Shown here: positions 39,033-48,351 of the stretch, one piece after another
Layout of the letters: the number at the start of each line of letters is the position of its first letter
How positions within the stretch are numbered: position 1 is the first letter of the stretch
Source: Labilibaculum filiforme
Lineage (GTDB): Bacteria > Bacteroidota > Bacteroidia > Bacteroidales > Marinifilaceae
Direction: 5' to 3'
DNA length: 64,000 nt
NCBI RefSeq assembly: GCF_002843315.1
Contig: NZ_MVDD01000006.1
Span: 148,001 to 212,000 of the forward strand
Made by a program: the position numbers and the translations under genes
Notes under the pieces: generated by a model
Database searches by the model: none
What the model saw: the letters and a program-made list of their open reading frames with translations, nothing else
What the model was told of the DNA's origin: nothing

Positions 39033-39815
39033 TTAGTTTGAATTTCGAAAACTAACAGGAACCTTGATGCTCAAGATCCTATCATTTTGATAGCTTGTTT
39101 TCTCGACTGCAACAATATGAATATCTTTTTCGATAGTAAACCCCTTCGGCACACTAATTCTCAATTCACCAACACCGGCTACTGTTTGCATTGCCTGAAA
39201 ACCTCTTCCATCGGCAGGAAAAAATTGTCCATCGATTAATTTTCCCTGATAAAACTGAACTTTCTTGCGTGCATTACTCAATCGGAACTTTAGAACGTAC
39301 TCCTTTTGAGACTTTATTAAATCTATTTTTTCCACTTTAATAAAAGGAGTGCTTTTTTCTTTTCCTTGATTATTAATTTCTTTTAAGCCGATAGCAGGCA
39401 AATCATTTTTGTATAAAAGTTCCGATTTTAGTGTTCCCTTGTCCCAGAATTTTTTTTGATATCCGTTCTTTTTTCCTTTTGCATAACTAGTTTCGCGATA
39501 AACCTTTCCATTTTTATAGTACCAGTTTACAAGACCATGCTTCATTCCATCTACATAGGGAATATCGTACTGCTTTTCACCAGATTTGTAGTAAGTAGTA
39601 CTAACGCCTACTTTTTTGTTATCCTTATATTCAACAATGGATTTTAATTCCCCGGTATCAAAATAATACTTCTTAATTCCATTTTTCAGTTTTGAAACTG
39701 CAGGTTTTTCAGCTACAACCACCTCATTACTATTCACTTTTTCCGATTTCCCTTTTAGAAAATCACAAGAGTTAAACACCAGAAGGACGCTTATCAGTAC
39801 AATAAAATTTCTCAT
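39033..39815 (-). CDS. MORN-repeat lipoprotein (YwqK-like)
   Basis: A 260-residue lipoprotein: residues 1-17 end in the lipobox FNSC. Residues about 45-145 hold four MORN_2-type repeats of roughly 23 residues built on G-x-x-x-x-Y-Y-x-x-G-x-x-K, for example GVSTTYYKSGEKQYDIPY and GLVNWYYKNGKVYRETSY. The C-terminal 110 residues form a strand-rich domain I do not recognise. The repeats are the type annotated as YwqK antitoxin-like, but nothing here indicates a toxin-antitoxin pair. Probably a surface or periplasmic structural protein of unknown role. Confidence 0.8.
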   Translation of the reverse strand: MRNFIVLISVLLVFNSCDFLKGKSEKVNSNEVVVAEKPAVSKLKNGIKKYYFDTGELKSIVEYKDNKKVGVSTTYYKSGEKQYDIPYVDGMKHGLVNWYYKNGKVYRETSYAKGKKNGYQKKFWDKGTLKSELLYKNDLPAIGLKEINNQGKEKSTPFIKVEKIDLIKSQKEYVLKFRLSNARKKVQFYQGKLIDGQFFPADGRGFQAMQTVAGVGELRISVPKGFTIEKDIHIVAVEKTSYQNDRILSIKVPVSFRNSN

Positions 39816-39873
39816 TTAGTTCGTTTTTTGAACCCGTTAAGGTAATAGGAATTCAATTTGGATACAATAAGAA

Positions 39874-42800
39874 TTATACCTCTTCAATTTCGGAAAGCTT
39901 GCCATAAAGAACAAAGGCTTTTACCTCCTCGAAACCAAGCTGTTGAATTAGTTTCTTATAAGACAACACCTGCTTCTTGTGACTATTCTCTTTTTTCTTT
40001 CCAAACTTAAAATCGATTACAATAGCCTCTTTTCCTTTGTAAATTACTCGGTCTGGTCGTTGCACTTCGCCTTTCCCCATTAAAATGTCGCGTTCATTAA
40101 CCACCGTCCATTCTTTCGAAAACCATTGGGAAACCGTTGCGTCATTCAATAATTCGGCAGCAAAAATAGTAAGCTCATCGGCCTGAATTTGATCCAATTT
40201 CCCTTCAAATTGTAATTGGCTCACCGCTTTTTCAACATCCTCTTTATACTCTATCAATTGAAATAACTGATGCAAAATATTCCCTCTACTCACTGGCGAA
40301 AAGGTCTCCACGGATTCTGCTTCTGAGAAATCGAAATAATCTGCAGAATGCGCCCGCAACTTTAAGCGATCATCGAGTAAAGAAGCGGGATATTCCTTTC
40401 GCTTCTCTTTCGGTTTTTGAATTACTTCCACAGTCCTGGCTTTTAGTTCGCCCATTTCAAAAAAGTGACCTTCCTTGTTCCAATGTTGCGCTAAAGACAC
40501 AATTTTATTCCCATTAAAATCCGAAGAATAATTATCCGAGTTTTCGAAGGCAATTAGAAGCAGATCCGATATATTTTTCAGATCTCTTTTGGCAGAAAGT
40601 GGCGAATAGCTAATAAAAACCTCTTCGGCTCTGGTTTGAGCAACATATAAAAGATTCAAATTATCGATATAAGACTGCAACTTTTCCGTAAAATATTCCT
40701 GATAATATATGGTCTCCTTTAAACTACTACTATAGCGAACTGGAAGAATATCCAACGCATTAAAACCTTCCACCTTTGGCTGACACCATAATATATTTGT
40801 ATGCCTTGTATTGTCCAAATCCCAATTACAAAATGGTAGTATCACCACTTTAAACTCCAATCCTTTCGATTTGTGAATCGTCATAATTCGAATGGCATCC
40901 TGTTGATCGGAAACAGAAATTACCTCTTTATCTTTTCGTTCGGCCCAATAAGTCACGAATGAATTTAAATCGGGAGCATCTGTTTTTGTAAATCCTAATA
41001 CTAAATCCTGAAAAGCTTCTAAAAATGGAAAATCCTGAGCATGCTTATTCAAATTAAAAATCTGGATCAATTTCTCAACCAAATCATACAAAGCCTGTCT
41101 TTTCAATTCTGGAATATTAGCAATAAATTCGTCAGGAAAAACCGATTCAAAGGTACTCTCCTCTAAAGAAATTGTATATAATAAATCCTTATCCGCTGGC
41201 ACTTGCTCTTGAATATAAACCAGGTATTCCTGTTTTAAAAAGCCCAAATTAATTTTATCATTAGGATATACAAAATAGTGCAATAAATGCGTCAGAAAAC
41301 TAATCACCGAAGAATTCTTTAGGTAAAGAGAATCATTCGATATTACATCGTAATTAATACCTTCTTTTGCATTTTCGCTAGCCCGATATGCCATTAAAGT
41401 ATCTGCTATTAGGCCTCCTTCTTTCCCATTTCGCACTAAAATAGAGATATCTCTGGCCTGATAACCCATTTCCTGAAATTGTTCGATTTTCAATGGCAAA
41501 TCTTCCAATACTTTTTCCATCCAATCGGAATCACTTTCCTTCTCAATAAAAAGTGCCTTTATGTATCCAGAAAACTTACCTTGACTATCGGGAAAGTACT
41601 GATAAACATCCTGATAAGCATCTATAATTTTTTCCCGTTCCTCTAATAATCCATCCGAAATTTCGGCAGGAATTGAGGCATTGTATTCGTTTTGTAATAA
41701 CTGTGCTCCTAGCGCAAACACAGCATTATTATAATTAATTACATTTTTAGAACTTCGCCAATTGTAATTTAAAGTCATGCCATTCACTCCAAAACCATCA
41801 AAATCCTTATCTAATTGTTCCGATAAAATTTTCCAGTCGCCGTTTCTCCATCTATAAATGGATTGTTTTACATCTCCAACCACCAAAGAATGATTCCCTT
41901 CGGCCAAAGAATTTGTTACCAATGGTCTAAAACTCTCCCACTGCATAGATGAAGTATCCTGAAACTCATCGATCATGAAATGCTTATAAACATTCCCAAT
42001 TTTCTCATAAATAAAAGGCGTTTCATTATCTCCAATAATACTTCGAAGTAAACGACTAGCATCCGAAAGAAGAAAAATATTTTCACTTTCTGAATACTCC
42101 CGAATCTTTTTAGACAAATCAGTAAGAACACCTAATGTGTAGATATAACTCAAAGTCTTATCTGTTGATTTATACAACATTGCCTGCTCATCGTAATGAT
42201 TTATTGCTTTCTTCAACAAGTCATTCAAACCCGAACTATAAACCGCTCCTACTGCTTGTTTAGTAGCCGCACTAGCCTTGCCTGTAGTCCATTTTTCAGG
42301 AGTATCTACTGCCGATCTAGCTCTAATTCCGGGCTCCATTTTTCCTCCCTCTCCTAATCCATACAAATAACCAGCAACACCTGATTTCCCATAGGCAAAC
42401 TCCGTTATTTCTAAGGCATGTTGCTCCAAAATACGTATGGTTTCTGCACCAATTTTATGAAAAAAGCTTTCGAAATCATCCTTTATTTCCTTCAATATTT
42501 TGCGATAGGAACTCAGAAATTTTTTATCGGAAAGTTTCTCAATTAATTTATCGGAGAAATTTTTAAAATCTTCTTTAAAGACTTCATTTCCCACCTCTAA
42601 AATTTCCTGTTTAAAATTCCAGTTTTTTCCTTCTCGGATTTTTGATTCTGCAAAATCGGTAAGCCATGACCTTAAGTGTGGATCCTTATCTACATCAGCA
42701 AATAGTAAATCGGCTACCTCGTTCAGCACTCTACGTTGATCCAATTCAATATTATACCCCATCTGCAAACCAATTTCCCGGGTAAAGGATCGAACTACTT

Positions 42801-43137
42801 TCTGGAAAAAACTATCAATTGTTGTAACCGAAAACCGGGAATAATCATGAAGCATCCTGTTCAAAATTTCCTTTGCTCTGGAAATCAATTCCTCTGAATT
42901 TAAGTGATGCTTCTCTTTCAATTCGTTAGCATAAGGAGAAACATCCGATTGAGAAAGTAGATAAATCTCCTTCACAATCCGGGATTTCATTTCGTCGGTA
43001 GCTTTATTTGTAAAAGTTACAGCAAGAATACTTTTATAATTTAATGGATTTTCAAAAACCAAATTCAAATACTCTTTGGTTAGCGTGTAGGTCTTACCAG
43101 ACCCTGCGGATGCTCTATATATGGAAAGTTCGGACAT
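39874..43137 (-). CDS. UvrD-like helicase-nuclease (AddA/RecB type)
   Basis: A 1087-residue double-strand-break repair enzyme. Starting at MSELSIYRASAGSGKTYTL, it has the Walker A motif at residues 9-16, VTFTNKATDEMKSR (motif Ia), FMIDEFQDTSSMQWESF (Walker B), VGDVKQSIYRWRNGD, TIHKSKGLEFKVVILPF and LLYVAQTRAEE, then a C-terminal PD-(D/E)XK nuclease with PDRVIYKGKEAIVIDFKFGK and the QVLSYKKL helix. An in-frame ATG 63 bases upstream adds a hydrophobic, unlikely extension. The usual partner (AddB-like nuclease) is not adjacent in this window. Confidence 0.9.
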   Translation of the reverse strand: MSELSIYRASAGSGKTYTLTKEYLNLVFENPLNYKSILAVTFTNKATDEMKSRIVKEIYLLSQSDVSPYANELKEKHHLNSEELISRAKEILNRMLHDYSRFSVTTIDSFFQKVVRSFTREIGLQMGYNIELDQRRVLNEVADLLFADVDKDPHLRSWLTDFAESKIREGKNWNFKQEILEVGNEVFKEDFKNFSDKLIEKLSDKKFLSSYRKILKEIKDDFESFFHKIGAETIRILEQHALEITEFAYGKSGVAGYLYGLGEGGKMEPGIRARSAVDTPEKWTTGKASAATKQAVGAVYSSGLNDLLKKAINHYDEQAMLYKSTDKTLSYIYTLGVLTDLSKKIREYSESENIFLLSDASRLLRSIIGDNETPFIYEKIGNVYKHFMIDEFQDTSSMQWESFRPLVTNSLAEGNHSLVVGDVKQSIYRWRNGDWKILSEQLDKDFDGFGVNGMTLNYNWRSSKNVINYNNAVFALGAQLLQNEYNASIPAEISDGLLEEREKIIDAYQDVYQYFPDSQGKFSGYIKALFIEKESDSDWMEKVLEDLPLKIEQFQEMGYQARDISILVRNGKEGGLIADTLMAYRASENAKEGINYDVISNDSLYLKNSSVISFLTHLLHYFVYPNDKINLGFLKQEYLVYIQEQVPADKDLLYTISLEESTFESVFPDEFIANIPELKRQALYDLVEKLIQIFNLNKHAQDFPFLEAFQDLVLGFTKTDAPDLNSFVTYWAERKDKEVISVSDQQDAIRIMTIHKSKGLEFKVVILPFCNWDLDNTRHTNILWCQPKVEGFNALDILPVRYSSSLKETIYYQEYFTEKLQSYIDNLNLLYVAQTRAEEVFISYSPLSAKRDLKNISDLLLIAFENSDNYSSDFNGNKIVSLAQHWNKEGHFFEMGELKARTVEVIQKPKEKRKEYPASLLDDRLKLRAHSADYFDFSEAESVETFSPVSRGNILHQLFQLIEYKEDVEKAVSQLQFEGKLDQIQADELTIFAAELLNDATVSQWFSKEWTVVNERDILMGKGEVQRPDRVIYKGKEAIVIDFKFGKKKENSHKKQVLSYKKLIQQLGFEEVKAFVLYGKLSEIEEV

Positions 43138-43271
43138 GTTTGAATCTATATTTAATCCGAAAATAGTAATAATAATTAGGAGGCAAGGAGCAATATTCAA
43201 ATAAAATATTCATTTAACTACATTACTTCTATAATTTCTAAATAAGCACCATATGTAATAAATTTCACACT

Positions 43272-43297
43272 AAACTTAATTATCAAATTAAGTTTAA
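43272..43297. repeat. 11-bp perfect inverted repeat, possible operator
   Basis: TAAACTTAATT (43272-43282), a 4-nt spacer ATCA and AATTAAGTTTA (43287-43297). No T-run follows on either strand. It lies mid-way between two divergent genes. Confidence 0.45.
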
Positions 43298-43449
43298 TTA
43301 AAAATAACCTGATTTTCATCAATATTAAATAAATACATCCCTATTTATTTACAATAATACAAGAATGTAACTATTTTTCACTAATGAAACATAACTATTT
43401 TTTATTTGTTGAATGCAACAATAATTGAACCCATCATAACAAATTACTA

Positions 43450-43481
43450 TTGACATAGTCTGTATTTATACCTAACTTTTG
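43450..43481 (+). promoter_or_regulatory. Possible promoter of the subtilase gene
   Basis: TTGACA (43450-43455), 17 bp, then TAACTTTTG (43473-43481). It resembles a sigma-70 promoter and is one base off the TAnnTTTG box. It lies 36 bp upstream of the chosen ATG and covers the alternative start at 43479. Confidence 0.35.
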
Positions 43482-43517
43482 TTTTGTTATCAAAATATTC
43501 ACTATAAACCATTAGTT

Positions 43518-46500
43518 ATGAAAAAAATCTTTACTCTTCTTATTTGTTGTATTTTTATTATCTCATCGGGATACTCCCAAAAACGGGAAGTCGATTCGGA
43601 TGGAAAATACCAAGGAATTATTCGTATAAAATTTACATCCAAATCGGATAAAAAGGTAGCCGATCTGCACCAGCTTCTTATAGATAGAAGTAAATTACAA
43701 ACCAAAAGTGCCGAAGAATTTGTTCGTACCAACATTCCGAATCTCGACAAGGTAAACCAACTGTTTAAGGCAAACAAAATGCGTCGTGTTTTTCGTGATG
43801 CTGGTAAATTTGAAGCTAAACACAAAGAATTTGGTTTACACCTTTGGTACGAAGTGGAATTTAATTCATCTACACCTGTATCTCAGCTAATTCAATCGTA
43901 CCAAGGAGTAGCTGAAATTGCAATGGCTGAAGGAATTAATGCAACAAAACAAATAGAAGGTGTTCAATTTCTGGAAGGTAATAATAATCCTGTTTCAACA
44001 GCTCTTCCGGTAGGTACTAATGATCCACGTTTTGGAGATCAGTGGCATTACGAAAATACCGGACAAAATAATGGAACTCCAGGTGCTGACATTAGTTTAC
44101 TGGATGCATGGAAGATTGAAACTGGTAATTCCAGCGTAATTGTTGCAATTGAAGATGGTGGTGTTGATTTTGACCACGTTGACTTAGCTGCAAATATGTG
44201 GATAAATCCTGGTGAAATAGTTGGCAATGGTATCGATGATGATAATAATGGATATGTTGATGATATTTATGGTTATAATTTTGCTGATGATACTGGAGAA
44301 ATTTATGTAGGCGATCATGGAACCCATGTTGCAGGAACAGTAGCGGCAGTATCAAACAATGGTATTGGCGTTAGTGGTATAGCAGGAGGTAGTGGAAATA
44401 ATGATGGTGTTAAATTAATGTCCTGTAATGTGTTTTCGGCCGGCAGTGGTGGTTTTGCAGAAGCTTACACCTACGCCGCTGATAATGGTGCAGTTATCTC
44501 TCAAAACAGTTGGAGTTATTCCTATCCATACCAATTCGATCAGGCTGTTTTGGATGGTATTGACTACTTTATTGCAAATGCAGGTGGTGCCAATGCACCA
44601 ATGAATGGTGGTATTGTAATTTTTGCAGCTGGTAATGATAATTCTCAAAGTAGATATTATCCTGCTTATTACGATAATGTACTTGCAGTTGCTGCCACCA
44701 ATAAGAACGATGTGAAATCTTACTATTCCAATTATGGAACATGGGTAGATATAGCGGCTCCAGGTGGTGAATTAGAAACAACCAATGAAGATCCTACTGC
44801 CGTGCTAAGTACTTTTCCAAATGATAATTATGGCGTTTTTCAGGGAACATCCATGGCTTGTCCTCACGTATCCGGGGTTGCTGCTCTTATTATCTCCAAG
44901 TATGCAGGAAATATTACTCCGACAGAATTATGGACGAAATTAGTTGACAATACCGATCCTATCGATGCCTTGAATAATTCTCGTTATGCAGGGAAACTTG
45001 GTAGTGGAAGATTGAATGCTTACCGTGCACTTACTGATGATAATTTACCTTCTGTACCTTCTGGCTTAACTGCTACAAATGTAACTCAAACCAGCTTTAC
45101 CATTGGATGGAATGCTGTTAGTGGTGCGCAAAGTTACGACCTTCAAATAAGAGAACAAGGAGGTGCCTGGCAAAACATCAACACAGCAGAAATTACCTAT
45201 AACTACTCTGGTGCAACTGCTGAAACAACTTATGAATTTCAGGTTAGAGCGAATAATGATGCAGGATCTAGTAGTTATTCTGCAATTGCATCCGTTATAA
45301 CCGAAGCTGCTCCAACTGTTCCTGTAGCTCCATCGAACCTTACAGCCTCGAATATTACTTATAATTCACTCTCTGTAAATTGGGATTCTGTAACAGATGC
45401 GACAGATTACGATCTTGATTCACGGCCATTAGGGGGAACTTGGACTACGGTAAATTTAACTAGTACAAATTTCGATTTCACGGATCTAATTTCTGAAACT
45501 ACTTACGAATTTCAGGTTAGAGCAAATAATGCCATTGGCACTAGTGCTAACTCGAACTTAATAGCTGCAACTACCCTTATTGCTCCAACCGCACCTAATG
45601 TACCAACAAATTTAATTGCTTCGAACATCACTTACGACTCCTTTACCATTACTTGGGATGTTACTACCGATGCCACCGAATACGATTTAAACGTACGACC
45701 AGTGGGGGGAACTTGGACAAGTATAACCCAAACTACTACTAGTTACGAATACTCTGATTTAACTGCTGAAACAAGCTACGAATTTCAGGTAAGAGCAACT
45801 AACAGTATTGGTTCAAGTGAATATTCAGCAATTGAAACTGCTACTACCTTAATTGCTCCTGCAGCACCAACTACACCAGTTAATTTATTGGCATCGAATA
45901 TCACCTACAACGCCTTTACCATTACTTGGGATGCAAGTACTGATGCTACTGATTACGATTTAAACCTACGACCAGTTGGTGGAACTTGGACAAGCATAAA
46001 TCAAACTGCAACTAGTTACGAATACACTGATTTAACTGCTGAAACAAGCTACGAATTTCAGGTAAGAGCAACTAACAGTATTGGTTCAAGTGAATATTCA
46101 GCAATTGAAACTGCTACTACCTTAATTGCTCCTGCAGCACCAGCCACACCAGTTAATTTATTAGCATCGAATATCACCTACAACGCCTTTACCATTGCTT
46201 GGGATGCAAGTACTGATGCTACTGATTACGATTTAAACGTACGACCAGTTGGTGGAACTTGGACAAGCATAAATCAAACTGCAACTAGTTACGAATACAC
46301 TGATTTAACTGCTGAAACAAGCTACGAATTTCAGGTTAGAGCAAACAATGCTAATGGTTCCAGTGCTTACTCGGGTATTGTGAGTGCAACTACTTTAGTA
46401 GGTCCTACAGCTCCTGTAGCACCTTCGAATTTACTAGCAACAAACATCACCTACAATTCATTTACAATTAGCTGGGACGTTGTTACAGATGCAAGCGATT

Positions 46501-47690
46501 ACGATTTAGATATTCGAGAAGCAGGAGGAACTTGGTCAACTATGAATACTAGTACCACCACTTACAATTACACCTCAGCAATAGCTTCTACTATCTACGA
46601 ATTTAGAGTTCGATCAAATAATGAGATTGGTTCTGGAGAATACTCAGCTATTGAATCATTAACAACAGATCCTATCCCTGTACCTGAAGTACCAACAGCA
46701 CTATCGGCAAGCAATATTACCTCAAGTTCGTTCAGCTTAAGCTGGGATAATATGGAATTTGCAGCTACTTACGAGCTTCAGATTAGAGCACAAGGTGAAA
46801 GTTGGGAACTTTTCACTACATCGGCTACAAGTTTCGACTACTCTGGTGCAATGGCCGAAACGAGTTATGAATTTCAAGTTCTAGCGAGTAATAGCACTGG
46901 TTCAAGTGCATATACTTCAATTCAATCCGTAACCACCTTGCCTGAAGCTGCAACTCCAGATTATTGTGAATGCTACGGTAAAGATACTCGATATGAGTAT
47001 ATTGATTTAGTGGAATTAGCAAATATGAGTAATCCATCAGGTGACGATGGCGGATATGGCGATTATACCAATATGATCGCAAATGTTCAACCAGGCAACA
47101 ATTATACTCTAAATTTCTCATTAGCATACAAAAGCAGAACTTACACTGCTAACTGGAGTGTATACATTGACTTTAACCGAGATGGAAATTTTACAGCTAA
47201 TGAATTAGTTGTTTCAGGTTATACTGCAAGTGCAGCTATTTCAACATCTAATATTTCTATTCCAGCAAGTGCAGCAATTGGACATACTAGAATGAGAGTA
47301 ATTCTTAAACACAGAAGAGCTGCCAAATCTGGATGTGAAATATTTAGTCAGGGCGAAGTGGAGGACTATACTCTAGACATTAGTAATACCGCTCCAGCAA
47401 TAGCTGCTAGGTCATCAGCAATCAATTTTGGCGCACCACTTAGTCAAACCCCTCCTATCGAGGAATTAAAATTATTCCCAAATCCAGCTAAAGATTATGT
47501 AACCCTTTACATACAAGGAAACATTCAATCTAAAGTGAAAATTAGCTCTATAACAGGGAAAACAATTAAAATGCTAACACTTGATCAGGAAAATAATACC
47601 ATAGATGTCTCCAATTTACCTTCGGGAATTTATTTTATCTCGATTGAAGATGGTGATGAAATTATTTCTAAAAAATTGATAAAATTATAA
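43518..47690 (+). CDS. Secreted S8 subtilase with seven fibronectin III domains, GEVED domain and type IX sorting signal
   Basis: A 1390-residue exported protease from the ATG at 43518; the first 20 residues are a signal peptide ending SSGYSQ. A pro-region (about 21-150) precedes the peptidase domain with the triad in VAIEDGGVDFDHVD (Asp), GDHGTHVAGTVAA (His) and GTSMACPHVSGVAAL (Ser). Seven fibronectin III units follow (from about 45050 to 46945), then a GEVED domain with YIDFNRDGNFTANE and GEVEDYTLDI, and a C-terminal type A sorting domain (LKLFPNPAKDYVTLYI, GIYFISIEDGD, ending KKLIKL). It should be exported by the type IX system and attached to the cell surface or released. FnIII units 3-5 are nearly identical at DNA level. 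Confidence 0.93.
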   Translation: MKKIFTLLICCIFIISSGYSQKREVDSDGKYQGIIRIKFTSKSDKKVADLHQLLIDRSKLQTKSAEEFVRTNIPNLDKVNQLFKANKMRRVFRDAGKFEAKHKEFGLHLWYEVEFNSSTPVSQLIQSYQGVAEIAMAEGINATKQIEGVQFLEGNNNPVSTALPVGTNDPRFGDQWHYENTGQNNGTPGADISLLDAWKIETGNSSVIVAIEDGGVDFDHVDLAANMWINPGEIVGNGIDDDNNGYVDDIYGYNFADDTGEIYVGDHGTHVAGTVAAVSNNGIGVSGIAGGSGNNDGVKLMSCNVFSAGSGGFAEAYTYAADNGAVISQNSWSYSYPYQFDQAVLDGIDYFIANAGGANAPMNGGIVIFAAGNDNSQSRYYPAYYDNVLAVAATNKNDVKSYYSNYGTWVDIAAPGGELETTNEDPTAVLSTFPNDNYGVFQGTSMACPHVSGVAALIISKYAGNITPTELWTKLVDNTDPIDALNNSRYAGKLGSGRLNAYRALTDDNLPSVPSGLTATNVTQTSFTIGWNAVSGAQSYDLQIREQGGAWQNINTAEITYNYSGATAETTYEFQVRANNDAGSSSYSAIASVITEAAPTVPVAPSNLTASNITYNSLSVNWDSVTDATDYDLDSRPLGGTWTTVNLTSTNFDFTDLISETTYEFQVRANNAIGTSANSNLIAATTLIAPTAPNVPTNLIASNITYDSFTITWDVTTDATEYDLNVRPVGGTWTSITQTTTSYEYSDLTAETSYEFQVRATNSIGSSEYSAIETATTLIAPAAPTTPVNLLASNITYNAFTITWDASTDATDYDLNLRPVGGTWTSINQTATSYEYTDLTAETSYEFQVRATNSIGSSEYSAIETATTLIAPAAPATPVNLLASNITYNAFTIAWDASTDATDYDLNVRPVGGTWTSINQTATSYEYTDLTAETSYEFQVRANNANGSSAYSGIVSATTLVGPTAPVAPSNLLATNITYNSFTISWDVVTDASDYDLDIREAGGTWSTMNTSTTTYNYTSAIASTIYEFRVRSNNEIGSGEYSAIESLTTDPIPVPEVPTALSASNITSSSFSLSWDNMEFAATYELQIRAQGESWELFTTSATSFDYSGAMAETSYEFQVLASNSTGSSAYTSIQSVTTLPEAATPDYCECYGKDTRYEYIDLVELANMSNPSGDDGGYGDYTNMIANVQPGNNYTLNFSLAYKSRTYTANWSVYIDFNRDGNFTANELVVSGYTASAAISTSNISIPASAAIGHTRMRVILKHRRAAKSGCEIFSQGEVEDYTLDISNTAPAIAARSSAINFGAPLSQTPPIEELKLFPNPAKDYVTLYIQGNIQSKVKISSITGKTIKMLTLDQENNTIDVSNLPSGIYFISIEDGDEIISKKLIKL
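45588..46406 (+). repeat. Tandem 273-bp repeats encoding FnIII units
   Basis: Three consecutive 273-bp (91-codon) units start at about 45588, 45861 and 46134. The second and third differ at only a few positions over most of their length, including long identical stretches around GAATATCACCTACAACGCC, so they are recent duplicates within the coding sequence. Confidence 0.85.
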
Positions 47691-47714
47691 CTCAACCTGC
47701 TATTACTAGTTTCG

Positions 47715-47745
47715 AGGACAGGATTAATCTCCTGTCCTTTTTTTT
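47715..47745 (+). terminator. Intrinsic terminator of the subtilase gene
   Basis: AGGACAGGA (47715-47723) and TCCTGTCCT (47730-47738) form a 9-bp stem with a 6-nt loop; a run of eight T (47738-47745) completes it. Confidence 0.9.
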
Positions 47746-47859
47746 ACCTCCCAAATCAAAAAATATCATGCTAACGTTTCAACTATCAAACTCGTATAAT
47801 TAAAAACAGCTTCGAAATTACGAACTATTCCTTTTACGATACCTTTTCTATTGGATCAC

Positions 47860-47867
47860 TAAATTTG
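47860..47867 (+). promoter_or_regulatory. Possible promoter of the DUF6146-like gene
   Basis: TAAATTTG is an exact TAnnTTTG box ending only 7 bp before the ATG at 47875, so transcription would start at or just before the start codon and the mRNA would be nearly leaderless. No clear -33 box. Confidence 0.35.
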
Positions 47868-47874
47868 TATTGTC

Positions 47875-48270
47875 ATGAAAAAAGTCACTTATCTAATTGC
47901 GATTTTAGCCATTACATATGGATGCTCCAGTTTTTCCTCATTCAAAACTCACCCGGTACAGAAGAAAGAAAATATATTACTTACAAAAGATAGTGTTGAA
48001 TATGAATTGCTAATTATTGATTCTGGATTTGAATCGTGGTTTGCTGCCAGAAATACAATTGCCACAGTACATTCTGATATTTACTACCAAAACTGGAATC
48101 GAATTTACGTAGTGGAATGGAATCAACTATATATGCAAGGAAGACCTTTCATTGAAAATTATATAGAATATGATCCGGCGGAAAATTATGGTTTGGAAAT
48201 AAACTACAAGCTATACTATTACTTTCAGTTTGTTGAAGAAAAAAATCGCATTTCAATCATTAACAGATAA
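47875..48270 (+). CDS. Small lipoprotein, DUF6146-like
   Basis: A 131-residue protein with a lipoprotein signal (lipobox TYGC, Cys17). The body matches my memory of the DUF6146 family of Bacteroidota: EYELLIIDSGFESWFAAR near residue 43, YYQNWNRIYVVEWNQLY, then an IEYDPAENYGLEINYKLYYY block and a final basic residue. Function is unknown. It is monocistronic, lies between the subtilase and a convergent DUF3078 gene, and is closed by a very strong hairpin. Confidence 0.7.
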   Translation: MKKVTYLIAILAITYGCSSFSSFKTHPVQKKENILLTKDSVEYELLIIDSGFESWFAARNTIATVHSDIYYQNWNRIYVVEWNQLYMQGRPFIENYIEYDPAENYGLEINYKLYYYFQFVEEKNRISIINR

Positions 48271-48271
48271 G

Positions 48272-48311
48272 AAAAGCGGAAGAACCTTAACTGATGGTTC
48301 TTCCGCTTTTT
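48272..48311. terminator. Strong bidirectional terminator
   Basis: AAAAGCGGAAGAACC (48272-48286) and GGTTCTTCCGCTTTT (48296-48310) form a 15-bp perfect stem with a 9-nt loop between two convergent genes. Confidence 0.92.
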
Positions 48312-48351
48312 ATTTATTTAAAGGAGTAAACTTCTACTAAACTTACTGCAT

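Larger units (their letters stand above)
43138..43517. other. Divergent control region between the AddA-like and subtilase genes
   Basis: 380 bp of AT-rich DNA with an 11-bp inverted repeat (43272-43297) and a promoter candidate for the subtilase (43450-43481). No gene seen. Confidence 0.55.

Noticed and set aside
39033-39815. Toxin-antitoxin system based on the YwqK-like repeats
   Set aside because: The protein is a lipoprotein with MORN repeats and no toxin gene is adjacent; the label comes only from a loosely named family.
44092-44781. His/Gln/Tyr-rich minus-strand frames opposite the subtilase peptidase domain
   Set aside because: They are antisense shadows of the conserved catalytic domain with low-complexity composition and no start signals.
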